Shown: positions 12,958-22,067 of the stretch, piece by piece
How the letters are laid out: each line of letters begins with the position of its first letter
Numbering within the stretch: the first letter of the stretch is position 1
IMG/VR virus record: IMGVR_UViG_3300034109_000283
Location: 1 to 64,000 of that record
Source of the DNA: a virus
Length of the DNA stretch: 64,000 nt
Direction: 5' to 3' (one strand)
Notes under the pieces: generated by a model
What the model saw: only the letters and a program-made list of their open reading frames with translations
Databases searched by the model: none
What the model was told of the DNA's origin: nothing
Program-made: the position numbers and the translations under genes

Positions 12958-12974
12958 ATGGCTACCTAATTCAA

Positions 12975-15900
12975 TTAAGCGTTAGGTGCTTTTATAACCA
13001 TAAATCTTATTGTTACTGCTTCATTGGCTGTACTAAATGTATCTATATTTTTTAAGTATAAATAAAATCCATTACCCACAAGGCTTGTAGGCAATGGAGT
13101 AACTAAATAACACCCATTGTGATAACTTACTACTTGAGCATATACAATATCAGTTGCAGGATCTACTTGATTGTTATTGACCACAATAGCATCTACTTGA
13201 TTTGGAACCATAACAGCACTTGTGGTGATGATAGTACCAGCTAAACTATTGATAGTTACACCTTGACTTCTGTTAGTAGTTTGAGTAACAGTAGAACCTG
13301 ATGCATAACCAATTTTACCAGTTGAAGTTAATGTACCAGTTACATTAGCACCAGTACCAGTAACTGTCATAGTTGTGTTACCAACTGCGGAAATAGTTAC
13401 ATTACCGTTTGCTGTTGCGATAGAAACATTACTATTACCGTTAGCGATGATAGATGATGATGGAATAGCAGCGAATGCACCGTTGCCTAACAGGACCTGA
13501 CTTGTGTTTCCATTCAAGTTGATAGTGGCGATATTACCAAATGCTGCCGAACCATTAGCAAATTTAATTGCCACTGCATTACCCGGTAGTGTCAAGTTAC
13601 CTGTGCTATCAAATGCCCAAGTGTTGATTGTACCAGTAGCATTGGTTTGAATAGTAGCGTTAGTAGCGTATGCTGATACGATACTAGTTGCAGCTCCTGC
13701 ATTAGTCATTGACAACAATTGTGCTGGGTTGTTTGTACCATTATCAACTGCCGCAATACCGATAGAAGCATTTGCTACTGTTTTAATGAATCCACCTGAT
13801 GAACCTGGAATAATCAAGTTACCAGTGCTATCAAATGTCCAAGTGTTTGAGTTGGCGTTGATAGTTACATTTGAGTTACCATTTGTGAATTGTAGTGCGC
13901 TTACGCTGCTAAATCCTCTGATGACTGGAGCAGGGCTTGCGCTTATTGCAACTAAGTCACCGGGTAATGTTAAGTTACCATCTACGCCAAAGGCCCATGT
14001 ATTAGTATTGGCTGTGATATTAACACTAGTATTAGCAGTTTCACTTATTTGGCTACCTTGAGGCAATGTTAATACACCGTCATTACCAAATGTCCAACTG
14101 TATTCAGTATTGCCGCCCGAGTTAGCCCAAATCTGAAGATTTGCTGTTGAACTAATTTCACCATCATCAGGATAAATCTTAATTGCGTCACCAGTGAAAC
14201 CAGTGAATATAGTATTAAGAGCCGAAATACCAAGATTAGCAGGACCTGCTAAACTAGCGTCAGTTGAAGTGATTGTAGGATTTGCACCACCGATAATATT
14301 TAAGATAGGATCAGTAGTATTAGGACCAGTATCACGCGGGAATACTAGAGTACCAGCAGTGTCAAATGTCCAAGTGTTGTTATTACTGTGAATGTATAAG
14401 TTAGGAACATTACCGTTATAATAACCTACTTCAAAACTTGATGCTTCACCACCTAAGAAGATATTAGCATCTGGTTCGTCAATATTTGCACCTGGTGCTC
14501 GTAAGTGAATATGACTTGGACCAGTTGGGTCAAGTACTAGTGACTGTGAACTAAGGAGAGCATCAGGTGTAAAGACCATTGTGCTGACATTTGGATATAA
14601 TGGCTCCGATGAACTGTTAGCGATACTTTGAATCACACTGTTGCCACCTGCTAATATTAAATTACCAGTTGTGTCAAGTGTCCAGGTATATGATGTGTTA
14701 CCATCATACGAACTCATAATGATATTGCCAGTGCTGCTTACTTGAACAAACTTATCATCATTACCTACAATCAAATCATATGCTTCACTATTACCCGTAT
14801 CAAAGTGAATATGACTTGCTACATCGCCCGCACGAACTTGCAAATATGCTAAGTTAGCAGTATAGTCTGGGCCGGCACTCAAGTTCAATTCATTGTCGCC
14901 CTGAACTGTTACGTCATCAAATGTCACATTGCCGAGTTGAGCAGCGCCAAGTGGTACTTGAGTACCGTTAGCATAGTTAACTGCGAAAGTATTGTCTGGT
15001 AAGGTTAGGTTGCCAGTACCGTCAAATGTCCAAGTGCCACCGTTACCATTAGCACTGCTAGGTATGTTTATTTGCACTCGGCCCGCTAATGCGTTTGCAC
15101 CAGCAAGACCGGTATTTAGAATGATTTCGCCACCACTATCACCATTGCCAGTACTATCACCGGCATTTATGGTTACATCACCGCCGCTAGCACCTAGGGC
15201 AATATTGCCACCGTTACCACCAGCATCGCCTGCACTAAATGTAAGAGAACCGCCACTTAACGCCTCGTAATTAGCAGAGGCTGCACCACCATCACCGGCT
15301 TCAATCCGAATAAATCCACCCGAACCACCAAAGTCAATATTAGATGCTCCGCCATTACCGGCTTCAATGATAACATCACCTCCTGATGTGTCACTATCTT
15401 CAGCAGAATCACCGGCAAAGATATTAATGTCACCACCTTCTGAGGTAGATCCTGTAGCACGATCACGGGCTTGTAGTGTGATATCGTCGGCTGAATATAG
15501 ATTAATATCTGCACTATTACCAGAAGCACGGTTGTCAATTTCTATTGTGCTTGATCCAATAATGTTCCCACTTAAATTAACATTACCTGCACCTATATTG
15601 CCTGTATATGTTGGAAGATATGCTGCAACATTACTATTTCCATAGTCTCCGTTTCCGCCGCCACCTGTTGCATTAATAGTGACAACACCGGTACCACTAG
15701 CACCAGTAGAAGTAATAGTTACACCAGTGCCTGCAAGAATTTGACTGACTCCGGAATCTATAGAGGTATACTGATTGATGACTTGATTGATAGGATTTAC
15801 AGTAATACGACCAGCAGTTGTATAAACAGTTGTAATATCTCCGGTATCATTATTAACTGATGAGTTAATTGTGACTGAGTTGCTACTTGTTGTTGTAGTG

Positions 15901-16103
15901 GACTGTGGGAAAATAACATCTTCACCTGATACTACAGGTGCTACGGCTCGGATTCCACTTGAAGTTACAGTGGGAGTTGTAGTTCCGCCCACTACCGTTG
16001 GATTAGAAGCGGGTTTAACAAGTGCCGTATCTGTTTGACGCTGAATTTGTCTTAAAATAGATGGGTCACTTCCGTTGACATTAGGTGCTGTATTTGCTGC
16101 CAT
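12975..16103 (-). CDS. Long repetitive tail-fibre-like protein
   Basis: A 1042-residue protein of low complexity (Asn, Gly, Thr, Ser). At least seven copies of a module like NTWTFDSTGNLTLPG are visible, plus a GGGDVTINAGDSTG-rich central region that looks like a beta-helix. The N-terminal ~40 residues may attach to the virion and the C-terminal ~100 residues (after TTNRSQGVTINSLAG) are a different, non-repetitive domain that may bind the receptor. Such architectures are typical of cyanophage and freshwater myovirus fibres. Receptor unknown. It shares a module with the 16196-17536 protein. Confidence 0.8.
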   Translation of the reverse strand: MAANTAPNVNGSDPSILRQIQRQTDTALVKPASNPTVVGGTTTPTVTSSGIRAVAPVVSGEDVIFPQSTTTTSSNSVTINSSVNNDTGDITTVYTTAGRITVNPINQVINQYTSIDSGVSQILAGTGVTITSTGASGTGVVTINATGGGGNGDYGNSNVAAYLPTYTGNIGAGNVNLSGNIIGSSTIEIDNRASGNSADINLYSADDITLQARDRATGSTSEGGDINIFAGDSAEDSDTSGGDVIIEAGNGGASNIDFGGSGGFIRIEAGDGGAASANYEALSGGSLTFSAGDAGGNGGNIALGASGGDVTINAGDSTGNGDSGGEIILNTGLAGANALAGRVQINIPSSANGNGGTWTFDGTGNLTLPDNTFAVNYANGTQVPLGAAQLGNVTFDDVTVQGDNELNLSAGPDYTANLAYLQVRAGDVASHIHFDTGNSEAYDLIVGNDDKFVQVSSTGNIIMSSYDGNTSYTWTLDTTGNLILAGGNSVIQSIANSSSEPLYPNVSTMVFTPDALLSSQSLVLDPTGPSHIHLRAPGANIDEPDANIFLGGEASSFEVGYYNGNVPNLYIHSNNNTWTFDTAGTLVFPRDTGPNTTDPILNIIGGANPTITSTDASLAGPANLGISALNTIFTGFTGDAIKIYPDDGEISSTANLQIWANSGGNTEYSWTFGNDGVLTLPQGSQISETANTSVNITANTNTWAFGVDGNLTLPGDLVAISASPAPVIRGFSSVSALQFTNGNSNVTINANSNTWTFDSTGNLIIPGSSGGFIKTVANASIGIAAVDNGTNNPAQLLSMTNAGAATSIVSAYATNATIQTNATGTINTWAFDSTGNLTLPGNAVAIKFANGSAAFGNIATINLNGNTSQVLLGNGAFAAIPSSSIIANGNSNVSIATANGNVTISAVGNTTMTVTGTGANVTGTLTSTGKIGYASGSTVTQTTNRSQGVTINSLAGTIITTSAVMVPNQVDAIVVNNNQVDPATDIVYAQVVSYHNGCYLVTPLPTSLVGNGFYLYLKNIDTFSTANEAVTIRFMVIKAPNA

Positions 16104-16131
16104 GAGCTAGTTTCCTTATTATAATTATAAT

Positions 16132-16139
16132 GTATTTAT
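16132..16139 (-). promoter_or_regulatory. Late-like promoter box ATAAATAC
   Basis: ATAAATAC on the minus strand, 28 bases before the fibre ATG at 16103, with AAGGAAA as ribosome-binding site between. Consistent with late expression of a fibre. Confidence 0.5.
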
Positions 16140-16144
16140 CGTGG

Positions 16145-16177
16145 AAATGGAAAAAGCCCTAAGGGCTTTTTCCATTT
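16145..16177 (-). terminator. Intrinsic terminator between the fibre genes
   Basis: A 16-base perfect inverted repeat (AAATGGAAAAAGCCCT and complement) with a one-base centre; AGGGC followed by TTTTT. It ends the 16196-17536 gene; symmetry means it could act in both directions. Confidence 0.9.
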
Positions 16178-16195
16178 TGAGCAATCTAAATCAGA

Positions 16196-17536
16196 TTACC
16201 AACTTGTTGTACCTGTGAACTTAGCCCAAGTATTTGTTGACACACATACATACAAGTTACCGCCCGTATCATATGCAGCCTGTCCTGCTGTTCCTGCACT
16301 TGTGTTTGCTACAGGAGCAGTAGTCCAAACTACAGTGTTTGCGTTGATAACTGGAAGAGCAACGAATGTACCATTGCCGGTTAGGACATTTGAAACGTTG
16401 CCGTCTAAGTTAGTAGCAACAATGTTTCCAAATGCGGCTGAACCATTAGCAAAGTTAATTGCTACAGTATTTCCGGGCAATTGTAAGTTACCATCATTGC
16501 CGAATGTCCATGTTGTAGTTCCGTTTGCAGTAATTGTGACATTACCGTTAGCGGTAGCAATATTAAGATTGCTATTACCATTTGATAGTGGTAAACCACC
16601 TCCACCGGCTTGTGCTACCCAAGCACCATTGCCTCCTAGTACTTGATTACCATTACCGTTTAGGTTGATACCAGCAATATTACCTAAACCAGTGACATTA
16701 CCTGCAGGTAAACCATGTGCAAACGCTAAATCACCTACAAAATAAGTCGCATCTACTCTTGATACTGTTAATATTCCGTCTGCTGGATTATATTGAAAAT
16801 CATCATCAATATCATTGTGTAATGTATAGTCATTAGGACCGGTTGTTAAAACCACATGATAACTAAAATTATTACTTACAGCTTCTACATAAACACTATT
16901 TGCAAATTCTGCATTTTGAACTGTGCCACTTACATTTGCCCCATTAATGTTAGATAAATTTCCACCGTCCCCGGTTAAACTAACTGATGGGCTAGCAGCA
17001 AACACGCCGTTACCATATAGTATATTGCTTGTATTGCCGTCTAAATTTAACTCAGCTATGTTTCCGATATTATTTGCAGAAATATTACCAGTAACGCTGA
17101 TGTTTCCTGCTGTTAAATTTCCTGTATATGTTGGTAAATAACTAGCAACATTACTGTTACCATAAGACGTACCATCTGCTACCCAACTTAAATTACCTGT
17201 ACCGTCGGTTCTTAAAATTTGTCCTACTGATCCGCCTAGTATTCTAACATTTGCAACACTACCTAAATTTACAGTGCCGCCTACAGTTAAGCTTGTTAAA
17301 GTACCAACACTTGTAATGTTTGGTTGTGCTGCATTGGTTACAGATTGAGAATAGATTGATGAATTTGCGCTAGGGAAACCGTTGCCTGCGTTGTTCAAAA
17401 TTAAGTTACCAACAATCTGCAAGTTTGCTTTTTGCGTTGTTGGAGTCCCTGCCATGTTAACTACTGGCACTAGTGTATTTTGATTTAAACTATTGCCGAT
17501 GTTTGTTAACTCAGTAATTTTTATTTGCGTTGTCAT
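16196..17536 (-). CDS. Tail-fibre-like repeat protein
   Basis: A 446-residue protein from the ATG at 17536 (AGGATAATAAAA upstream; 19 extra residues of the longer frame look spurious). It begins MTTQIKITELTNIGNSL, a pattern common in virion fibres, then Asn/Gly/Thr-rich repeats with GNISVTGNISANNIG and one WTFGNDGNLQLPG module. About 40 residues after that module match the corresponding part of the 1042-residue protein (ANGSAAFGNI, then GNGxF). The last 40 residues (YDTGGNLYVCVSTNTWAKF) resemble a small C-terminal cap seen in other fibres. Confidence 0.8.
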   Translation of the reverse strand: MTTQIKITELTNIGNSLNQNTLVPVVNMAGTPTTQKANLQIVGNLILNNAGNGFPSANSSIYSQSVTNAAQPNITSVGTLTSLTVGGTVNLGSVANVRILGGSVGQILRTDGTGNLSWVADGTSYGNSNVASYLPTYTGNLTAGNISVTGNISANNIGNIAELNLDGNTSNILYGNGVFAASPSVSLTGDGGNLSNINGANVSGTVQNAEFANSVYVEAVSNNFSYHVVLTTGPNDYTLHNDIDDDFQYNPADGILTVSRVDATYFVGDLAFAHGLPAGNVTGLGNIAGINLNGNGNQVLGGNGAWVAQAGGGGLPLSNGNSNLNIATANGNVTITANGTTTWTFGNDGNLQLPGNTVAINFANGSAAFGNIVATNLDGNVSNVLTGNGTFVALPVINANTVVWTTAPVANTSAGTAGQAAYDTGGNLYVCVSTNTWAKFTGTTSW

Positions 17537-17553
17537 TTTTATTATCCTATTTA

Positions 17554-18654
17554 TTATGCAAATGCTACACCGTTCTGTCCTATGCAATACCATTTACTGT
17601 TTATATATTGCAAGGTGCATCCATCACCTATATCACCGAATGTGATTGTACCTGTTCCTGATGTTTTCCATCCAGCGTTTGTGACTGTGATTACCATGTC
17701 ACCGCCGTCAGCTACCATCATAAATGTTTTGATTAATCCTGCGGTGCCAGCAGCTAATGTTGCTGTGCTAGCACCAGTTGTTGTAAAATAACTAGCCGTT
17801 ACTAATAAATTAGCAGCACTACCACTAGTTAAATTTTCACTACCACTTAAAGTAAGTTGACCAGTAACTGGAACATTTGCTTTTAATTCTATACCGATCG
17901 TTCCTGATGTTACCACTGGGCTACTGGTTACATTCAATGTTGAACTAGAAACCCCTACACTGGTAACTGTGCCACCTGCTAGTGTAGTAGAAACTGTAAC
18001 TTCTCCATTACTTCCACTTAGTAAAATACCAGTACCTGCACTTAACCGGGTTACACCGGTATTAGTAACTGTCATTGTTCCGCTGCTGGTTATTGGACTT
18101 CCTGTAACTTGTATTCCTGTGCCAGGAGTAATACCTACACTTGTAACTGTACCGACACTAGCACCATTGCTTGCCGCTGTTATTCTACCATACGAATCAA
18201 CAGTAAAAGTAGGATATGTATATTGTCCTGCAACTACACCCGTGGTCGTCAAGTCTAATGTTATACTACCTGCTCCGACAATGGGGTTACCTGCGGCTGT
18301 AATTCTTGCATTGCCTGCAGCACCAAAAACACTAATGCTAGTAACTGTTCCGCCACCGTTACCACCGCCACCAGTACTACTAATCGTAACTTGGCCATTG
18401 CTTCCACTTAAAACAACACCAGATCCTGCAACTAAAGAAGTTACTCCTGTGTTGGTTATCGTTACAATACCGGTAGTAGAATTTGCAGATGCAGAAATTC
18501 CTGCACCACTGTTAAAAGTGTTATATGGACTGGCACAAGCAAATAAATTGTTAAAATTTTGCTTTGTTTTGTTGAAGGCATCGTATAAACTGTCGCTGCC
18601 TACGGATTCATTGGGTAATCCTACATTAATTACTTGTTGTCCGGAAATCGCCAT
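17554..18654 (-). CDS. Tail-fibre-like repeat protein
   Basis: A 366-residue Gly/Thr/Ser/Val-rich protein beginning MAISGQQVINVGLPNESVGSD, a start typical of phage fibre or virion-attachment proteins. GTVTSVG occurs three times, and a unit (NTGVTSLVAGSGVVLSGSNG) is duplicated near residues 70 and 200. The C-terminus (GDGCTLQYINSKWYCIGQNG) carries two Cys in a strand-rich cap. It starts with a good GAGGAA ribosome-binding site below a late-type box, in the same direction as the other fibres. Confidence 0.78.
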   Translation of the reverse strand: MAISGQQVINVGLPNESVGSDSLYDAFNKTKQNFNNLFACASPYNTFNSGAGISASANSTTGIVTITNTGVTSLVAGSGVVLSGSNGQVTISSTGGGGNGGGTVTSISVFGAAGNARITAAGNPIVGAGSITLDLTTTGVVAGQYTYPTFTVDSYGRITAASNGASVGTVTSVGITPGTGIQVTGSPITSSGTMTVTNTGVTRLSAGTGILLSGSNGEVTVSTTLAGGTVTSVGVSSSTLNVTSSPVVTSGTIGIELKANVPVTGQLTLSGSENLTSGSAANLLVTASYFTTTGASTATLAAGTAGLIKTFMMVADGGDMVITVTNAGWKTSGTGTITFGDIGDGCTLQYINSKWYCIGQNGVAFA

Positions 18655-18673
18655 AGAAAAAGTTCCTCATAGT

Positions 18674-18681
18674 GTATTTAT
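18674..18681 (-). promoter_or_regulatory. Late-like promoter box ATAAATAC
   Basis: ATAAATAC on the minus strand 19 bases before the ATG at 18654, leaving GAGGAA in the transcript. It touches the stop codon of the iscA-like gene. Confidence 0.5.
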
Positions 18682-19004
18682 CACACACTAAAGGAACTTC
18701 CACATCCGCAAGTAGTAGTAGAATTAGGATTGTTAATTACAAAACTTGAACCTAACAGTTCTTCTTTATAATGAACTTCGGCTCCCTCTAGATATTGCAT
18801 GCTCATACTGTCAACCAGGACACTTGTGGATCCTGCAGGAATTACAAAATCATCGTCATTTTGCTCGGTATCAAGTGTAAATCCATAGCTAAATCCTGCG
18901 CATCCGCCTCCCTGTATAAACATTCTTAATTTGATGTTTGGATCGTTATTTTCTGCAATAATATCACTAATCTTTAGTGATGCCTCTTTTGTTAATGTAA
19001 TCAT
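18681..19004 (-). CDS. A-type Fe-S cluster carrier (IscA/ErpA-like)
   Basis: A 107-residue protein of the HesB/IscA/ErpA family: [15 protein letters not shown] start, GGCAGFSY carrying the first conserved Cys, and CGCGSSFSV at the C-terminus carrying the other two. All three cluster-binding Cys are present. These proteins transfer [2Fe-2S]/[4Fe-4S] clusters to target enzymes. The ATG at 19004 overlaps the SOD stop as ATGA and has GGGGGA as ribosome-binding site. It lies last in the IF-1/SOD/IscA operon. Phage copies are known but uncommon. Confidence 0.92.
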   Translation of the reverse strand: MITLTKEASLKISDIIAENNDPNIKLRMFIQGGGCAGFSYGFTLDTEQNDDDFVIPAGSTSVLVDSMSMQYLEGAEVHYKEELLGSSFVINNPNSTTTCGCGSSFSV

Positions 19005-19570
19005 AAATTCTTCCCCCATCTAGTGTTTATATAAACCCAATTGATTATTTTCCAGGTATTTTCTAAATATTGCTTCTTGTCAGCTTGGTAGTCTAAGGAC
19101 CAAGCGTGTTCCCACCAATCAACTAACAATAGTATATCGTCACGGACTTCGTGGTTTACGATAGTTTTTATGTCACCGTTGTAAGACAAGTAAATCCAAC
19201 CTGACCCTTGAATTTTCATTGCTTCAGTTTTGAACTGTTCTTTGAAATCTCTCCAATAACCATACTTGCGTTTGATAAGATTCAATACAGGTCCGTTGGG
19301 ACTATTATCATCTTGTGGTTTACGGAACTGGGCAAAATAGATATTATGAAGGAATACACCGGCATAATTGAATTCACTATCACCTTCTCCGGCGTTATAT
19401 CGTTTAGCATATCCTTTAGCTAAACTATCAAAATGGTAATCCAGTGTTGCTTTAGACAACACTGGATTTAAATCCGTGAGGGAATATTTAAGTTTATCTA
19501 ACTCTATTCTCTTTTTCTTGGATTCTTCTATGCGCTCTACAATGTCATACATTATAGAGTATTTAGTCAC
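19001..19570 (-). CDS. Fe/Mn superoxide dismutase
   Basis: A 189-residue protein of the Fe/Mn-SOD family. The four metal ligands are recognisable: His46 in LDYHFDS, His75 in FLHNIYF, Asp151 and His155 in [16 protein letters not shown] near 121 and the terminal KIINW segment also fit. It should convert superoxide to oxygen and peroxide in the cytoplasm. The start is GTG, overlapping the IF-1 stop as GTGA, so expression is coupled. Metal preference (Fe or Mn) cannot be told by eye. SODs are rare in phages. Confidence 0.93.
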   Translation of the reverse strand: MTKYSIMYDIVERIEESKKKRIELDKLKYSLTDLNPVLSKATLDYHFDSLAKGYAKRYNAGEGDSEFNYAGVFLHNIYFAQFRKPQDDNSPNGPVLNLIKRKYGYWRDFKEQFKTEAMKIQGSGWIYLSYNGDIKTIVNHEVRDDILLLVDWWEHAWSLDYQADKKQYLENTWKIINWVYINTRWGKNL

Positions 19571-19779
19571 CTGCGGCGAGTGATTCTACCTTTTGTTAGG
19601 TCATATGGACTCAAGTCTAATTCAACTGTATCACCCAATAAGATTTTAATGTCATGCTGCCGCATCTTTCCGGATATGTATCCTAGAATTACTCCATTGC
19701 CCACTTTAACTTTAAATGTGGCATTAGGCAACACATCAACTACTTGACCTTCTACTTTAATTGCTTCTTCTTTAGCCAT
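19567..19779 (-). CDS. infA: Translation initiation factor IF-1
   Basis: A 70-residue S1/OB-fold protein close in length to bacterial IF-1 (about 72). [24 protein letters not shown] matches the N-terminus, [40 protein letters not shown] the rest; phage differences are few. IF-1 binds the 30S A site and tunes start-site selection. A phage copy could bias initiation toward phage mRNAs (inference). It heads an overlapping operon with SOD and IscA. Confidence 0.95.
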   Translation of the reverse strand: MAKEEAIKVEGQVVDVLPNATFKVKVGNGVILGYISGKMRQHDIKILLGDTVELDLSPYDLTKGRITRRR

Positions 19780-19801
19780 GATTTTTAGCTATATTCTCCC
19801 T

Positions 19802-20182
19802 TTAACCTCTACGCATGGTGCTAATGTCCTTGGCTTGCTGGTCACTGAAGATTGGAACAGCGTTGGACTTGTGCATGGTACCGATACCGATAATCTTATC
19901 TCCGGTATATTGTTGTGTTTGTTTGACATTAACGGCCCCAGTAACCCAAGAATTAAGACTGGGGATTTTTTTAGTATCAGCAGTCTTGGTTACTGTACCG
20001 ATCTTTTTAACTGTAAATGATTTGGGTGCAGGCTTGCTCATAGATTTCCATTTAGCCTGATTTTCTTCCCAAAGAGCCTGAAGGTCACGGGCCTTACGGG
20101 CCTCCTCAGCATTACGGAACTTTTGTTTACCCTTACGCTTGCCTGACATAGACAACCATGGGCCTTCAAGATGCATGGTCAT
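19802..20182 (-). CDS. Conserved phage protein
   Basis: A 126-residue basic protein. HLEGPWLSMSGKRKGKQKFRNAEEARKAR at the N-terminus is followed by a linker and a C-terminal block with QQYTGDKIIGIGTMHKSNAVPIFSD. I recognise this two-block pattern from many environmental phages, where the function is unknown. It has its own consensus promoter (20212-20240) and a short leader. ATG 20176 is an alternative start. Confidence 0.8.
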   Translation of the reverse strand: MTMHLEGPWLSMSGKRKGKQKFRNAEEARKARDLQALWEENQAKWKSMSKPAPKSFTVKKIGTVTKTADTKKIPSLNSWVTGAVNVKQTQQYTGDKIIGIGTMHKSNAVPIFSDQQAKDISTMRRG

Positions 20183-20211
20183 AACATTACCATATTAGTT
20201 ATTACATGCAT

Positions 20212-20240
20212 AGTATAGCAGAAAAGGCAATTATTGTCAA
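20212..20240 (-). promoter_or_regulatory. Consensus sigma70-like promoter
   Basis: Minus strand TTGACA, 17 bases (ATAATTGCC...), TATACT. Predicted start near 20205, ahead of the gene at 20182 and perhaps the IF-1 operon. Confidence 0.88.
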
Positions 20241-20242
20241 AT

Positions 20243-20680
20243 TCACTTCTTTAAAATATCCCATATCTTTTCTTTTTCAATAATCTCTTTTTCTAGTTCC
20301 ATGTACTGTTTGCGTAAGTTACGCAATTCTTCCCATTTTTCTTCTAGTTGTTCGTTGGGGCGTAGTATCGCTAATTTTTCTTCAATCTTTTCTAAACTGT
20401 CAATAAGACTCTTGCCTTTGATTTTAATATCACCTTCAAAGTTTGCGTCACCGTTGACTTGTAGTGTATTTGACAGATTGCCCCAATCTGCGATGGTGAT
20501 AGTATCTGTGCCGGTTCCCGTTGATATAGTATTCCAATTATAACCCGGCGATGTATAAATTGGGGCTGTGTTACTTGTTTGTGTTATAGTGTATATACCA
20601 CTAGATCCACTGCCTAATGTATTAGTTCCACTGCCCAAAGTGATGGTCATGTCGTTAAAAGTATATGGATCATTATTCAT
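20243..20680 (-). CDS. Virion-associated-like protein with C-terminal coiled coil
   Basis: A 145-residue protein. The first ~75 residues are Gly/Ser/Thr-rich beta repeats (ITLGSGTNTLGSGSSG), then a short strand region (LQVNGDANFEGDIKIKG) and a charged helix from about residue 88 to the end, a probable coiled coil. A similar layout is common in T4-like small structural proteins. It overlaps the AbrB-like gene as ATGA. Role unknown. Confidence 0.7.
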   Translation of the reverse strand: MNNDPYTFNDMTITLGSGTNTLGSGSSGIYTITQTSNTAPIYTSPGYNWNTISTGTGTDTITIADWGNLSNTLQVNGDANFEGDIKIKGKSLIDSLEKIEEKLAILRPNEQLEEKWEELRNLRKQYMELEKEIIEKEKIWDILKK

Positions 20681-20868
20681 TTGTGTGCCTTTTTGATATA
20701 CAATGTTCCATCTGAAGCTACTTCAAATTCAACATCATCTCCCTCTTGGAGCTTTAATGCGCGGAGTAGTTCTTCAGGAATAGGCAACAATAAATCACCA
20801 GTGGCGTCATCCTCTTGAATGATTACTTCATAACGAATTTGTGTTTTGGCAGGATCTTTTTTAGACAT
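20677..20868 (-). CDS. AbrB/SpoVT-type swapped-hairpin protein
   Basis: A 63-residue protein. LLLPIPEELLRALKLQEGDDVEFEVASDGTLYIKK matches the SpoVT-AbrB swapped-hairpin fold used by MazE-type antitoxins and transition-state regulators. No toxin gene is beside it; it is coupled to a structural-type gene. It may be a small DNA-binding regulator or a structural reuse of the fold. Confidence 0.7.
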   Translation of the reverse strand: MSKKDPAKTQIRYEVIIQEDDATGDLLLPIPEELLRALKLQEGDDVEFEVASDGTLYIKKAHK

Positions 20869-20916
20869 ACTGCATTCTATATAATTTTCGTTGAATATTA
20901 TATATTATTGGGTAAA

Positions 20917-21477
20917 TTACCATGCGCGGCATGACCAATATCTTGCCTTCCAGCGTGGACCTGGATTATCGCAATTATGTCTAGCACGGAAGCTCTTGCG
21001 GCGTGCGGGATTTGATTTCTTTATTCGCATCTTTTTGTCACCAAAGTTCACTTTGACAACATTTCCCTTTGGACCGCGAACATAAACTTTAGATTTCTTA
21101 ACATCACCTGCCATTGGCTTGCCAAGTTGAACTTCTCTTCCCTGATACTTAGCCTCATCAATATCATTTACAGTATGCCAAAATTCTTTTATCCATTCTT
21201 CATCACCGTACTTGTCGCAGAATTCTTCTAATTCCATGCGCTCTGCATCATCATGCATTGCTTGTTTGGTCATACCTTCGGTTAATTGCTTTTTAGCGTC
21301 AATTATTAAACTAAGTGCAGTTTCATCTATTTTTACAATTACGCCATCTTCTGTGATATCTTCAATGTATGTTTCTACTAATGTATCACCTAAATCAATT
21401 CCAACTATATCACCAACCTGTGGTTCGTGGTCAACTGAAATATCTTCTAATTTGTTAAGAAAGTCTCTGAAGTTCAT
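20917..21477 (-). CDS. Conserved head/scaffold-associated-type phage protein
   Basis: A 186-residue protein. The N-terminal half is acidic (an SH3-like GDIVGIDLGDTLVETYIEDI stretch). The last ~55 residues are strongly basic and end in RHNCDNPGPRWKARYWSCRAW. That Cys/Arg/Trp-rich tail is a known signature in cyanophage and related myovirus proteins encoded near head genes (memory). A role in capsid assembly or packaging is plausible, not shown. It has an AGGAAA ribosome-binding site. Confidence 0.7.
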   Translation of the reverse strand: MNFRDFLNKLEDISVDHEPQVGDIVGIDLGDTLVETYIEDITEDGVIVKIDETALSLIIDAKKQLTEGMTKQAMHDDAERMELEEFCDKYGDEEWIKEFWHTVNDIDEAKYQGREVQLGKPMAGDVKKSKVYVRGPKGNVVKVNFGDKKMRIKKSNPARRKSFRARHNCDNPGPRWKARYWSCRAW

Positions 21478-21494
21478 AATTATTTCCTGATCTT

Positions 21495-22067
21495 TTATTT
21501 ATTCAAAAATGGACGATAAATCTTTTCTAATTGTTTTATGGTTTCTGTAGCAGAGTTAGGATCCTCATGCTCATCTTCATGCTTGACTGCGATGCCACCG
21601 GCGTTTCGCCAAGCTTGCAAATATTTGCCAAAGTCATCTACTAAGACTTGAGGTTGTCCGTCCTTCATAGCATACTTGTACTTTTCACCAGTAAAAATAG
21701 CGTTACCTGAAGTTCCTGGATTGTATTGATCTAGCCAATCTTTTTTAGCTTCAATACTAGCATCGTTATATGGTCCTCTTAGAGGAGCACTTAAAACAGT
21801 AAATGGTATTTTATTTTGATGTAGCCAAGCTACAACTTTATTACCACCTTTTAAGGGCTTCAAATCTCTAAAAAAGTCATACACTTCTTTTGCTGAACTG
21901 TTTGCTAAAATCTCAATTTCTTTTTCTTTGTCATTGATTGCCTTCCAATGACCGACTTTATTTCTTTCAGCCCAGGCACCAAAGAAGTCAGCTTGCACCC
22001 CATCCATATCTAGATATAGATGTGGCATTTGTTTTAAATCTTCAAAAATAAAATCTTTAGCTCTCAT
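21495..22067 (-). CDS. HAD-family phosphatase, 5'-deoxynucleotidase-like
   Basis: A 190-residue protein with HAD motif I LDMDGVQADF near residue 19 (both Asp present), motif II in TVLSAP near 89, a Lys region and motif III VLVDDFGK near 142. The short cap is like phage/mitochondrial 5'(3')-deoxyribonucleotidases, which adjust dNMP pools. A substrate other than nucleotides cannot be excluded. Its start overlaps the TAA of the next upstream gene. Confidence 0.78.
   Translation of the reverse strand: MRAKDFIFEDLKQMPHLYLDMDGVQADFFGAWAERNKVGHWKAINDKEKEIEILANSSAKEVYDFFRDLKPLKGGNKVVAWLHQNKIPFTVLSAPLRGPYNDASIEAKKDWLDQYNPGTSGNAIFTGEKYKYAMKDGQPQVLVDDFGKYLQAWRNAGGIAVKHEDEHEDPNSATETIKQLEKIYRPFLNK
21496..21502 (-). 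promoter_or_regulatory. Late-like promoter box ATAAATA
   Basis: GAATAAATAAA on the minus strand, 18 bases before ATG 21477; overlaps the upstream stop codon, so chance occurrence is possible. Confidence 0.35.

Noticed and set aside
12975-16103. Regular repeats that might suggest a CRISPR array
   Set aside because: Repeats are in-frame protein modules with sequence drift and unequal spacing; no leader and no cas genes.
13729-18691. Several + strand frames with Pro/Val/Leu-rich proteins opposite the fibre genes
   Set aside because: They are antisense shadows of Gly/Asn/Thr repeat codons.
20677-20868. MazE-type antitoxin with a toxin partner
   Set aside because: No toxin-like gene adjacent; its overlapping neighbour is a coiled-coil virion-like protein.
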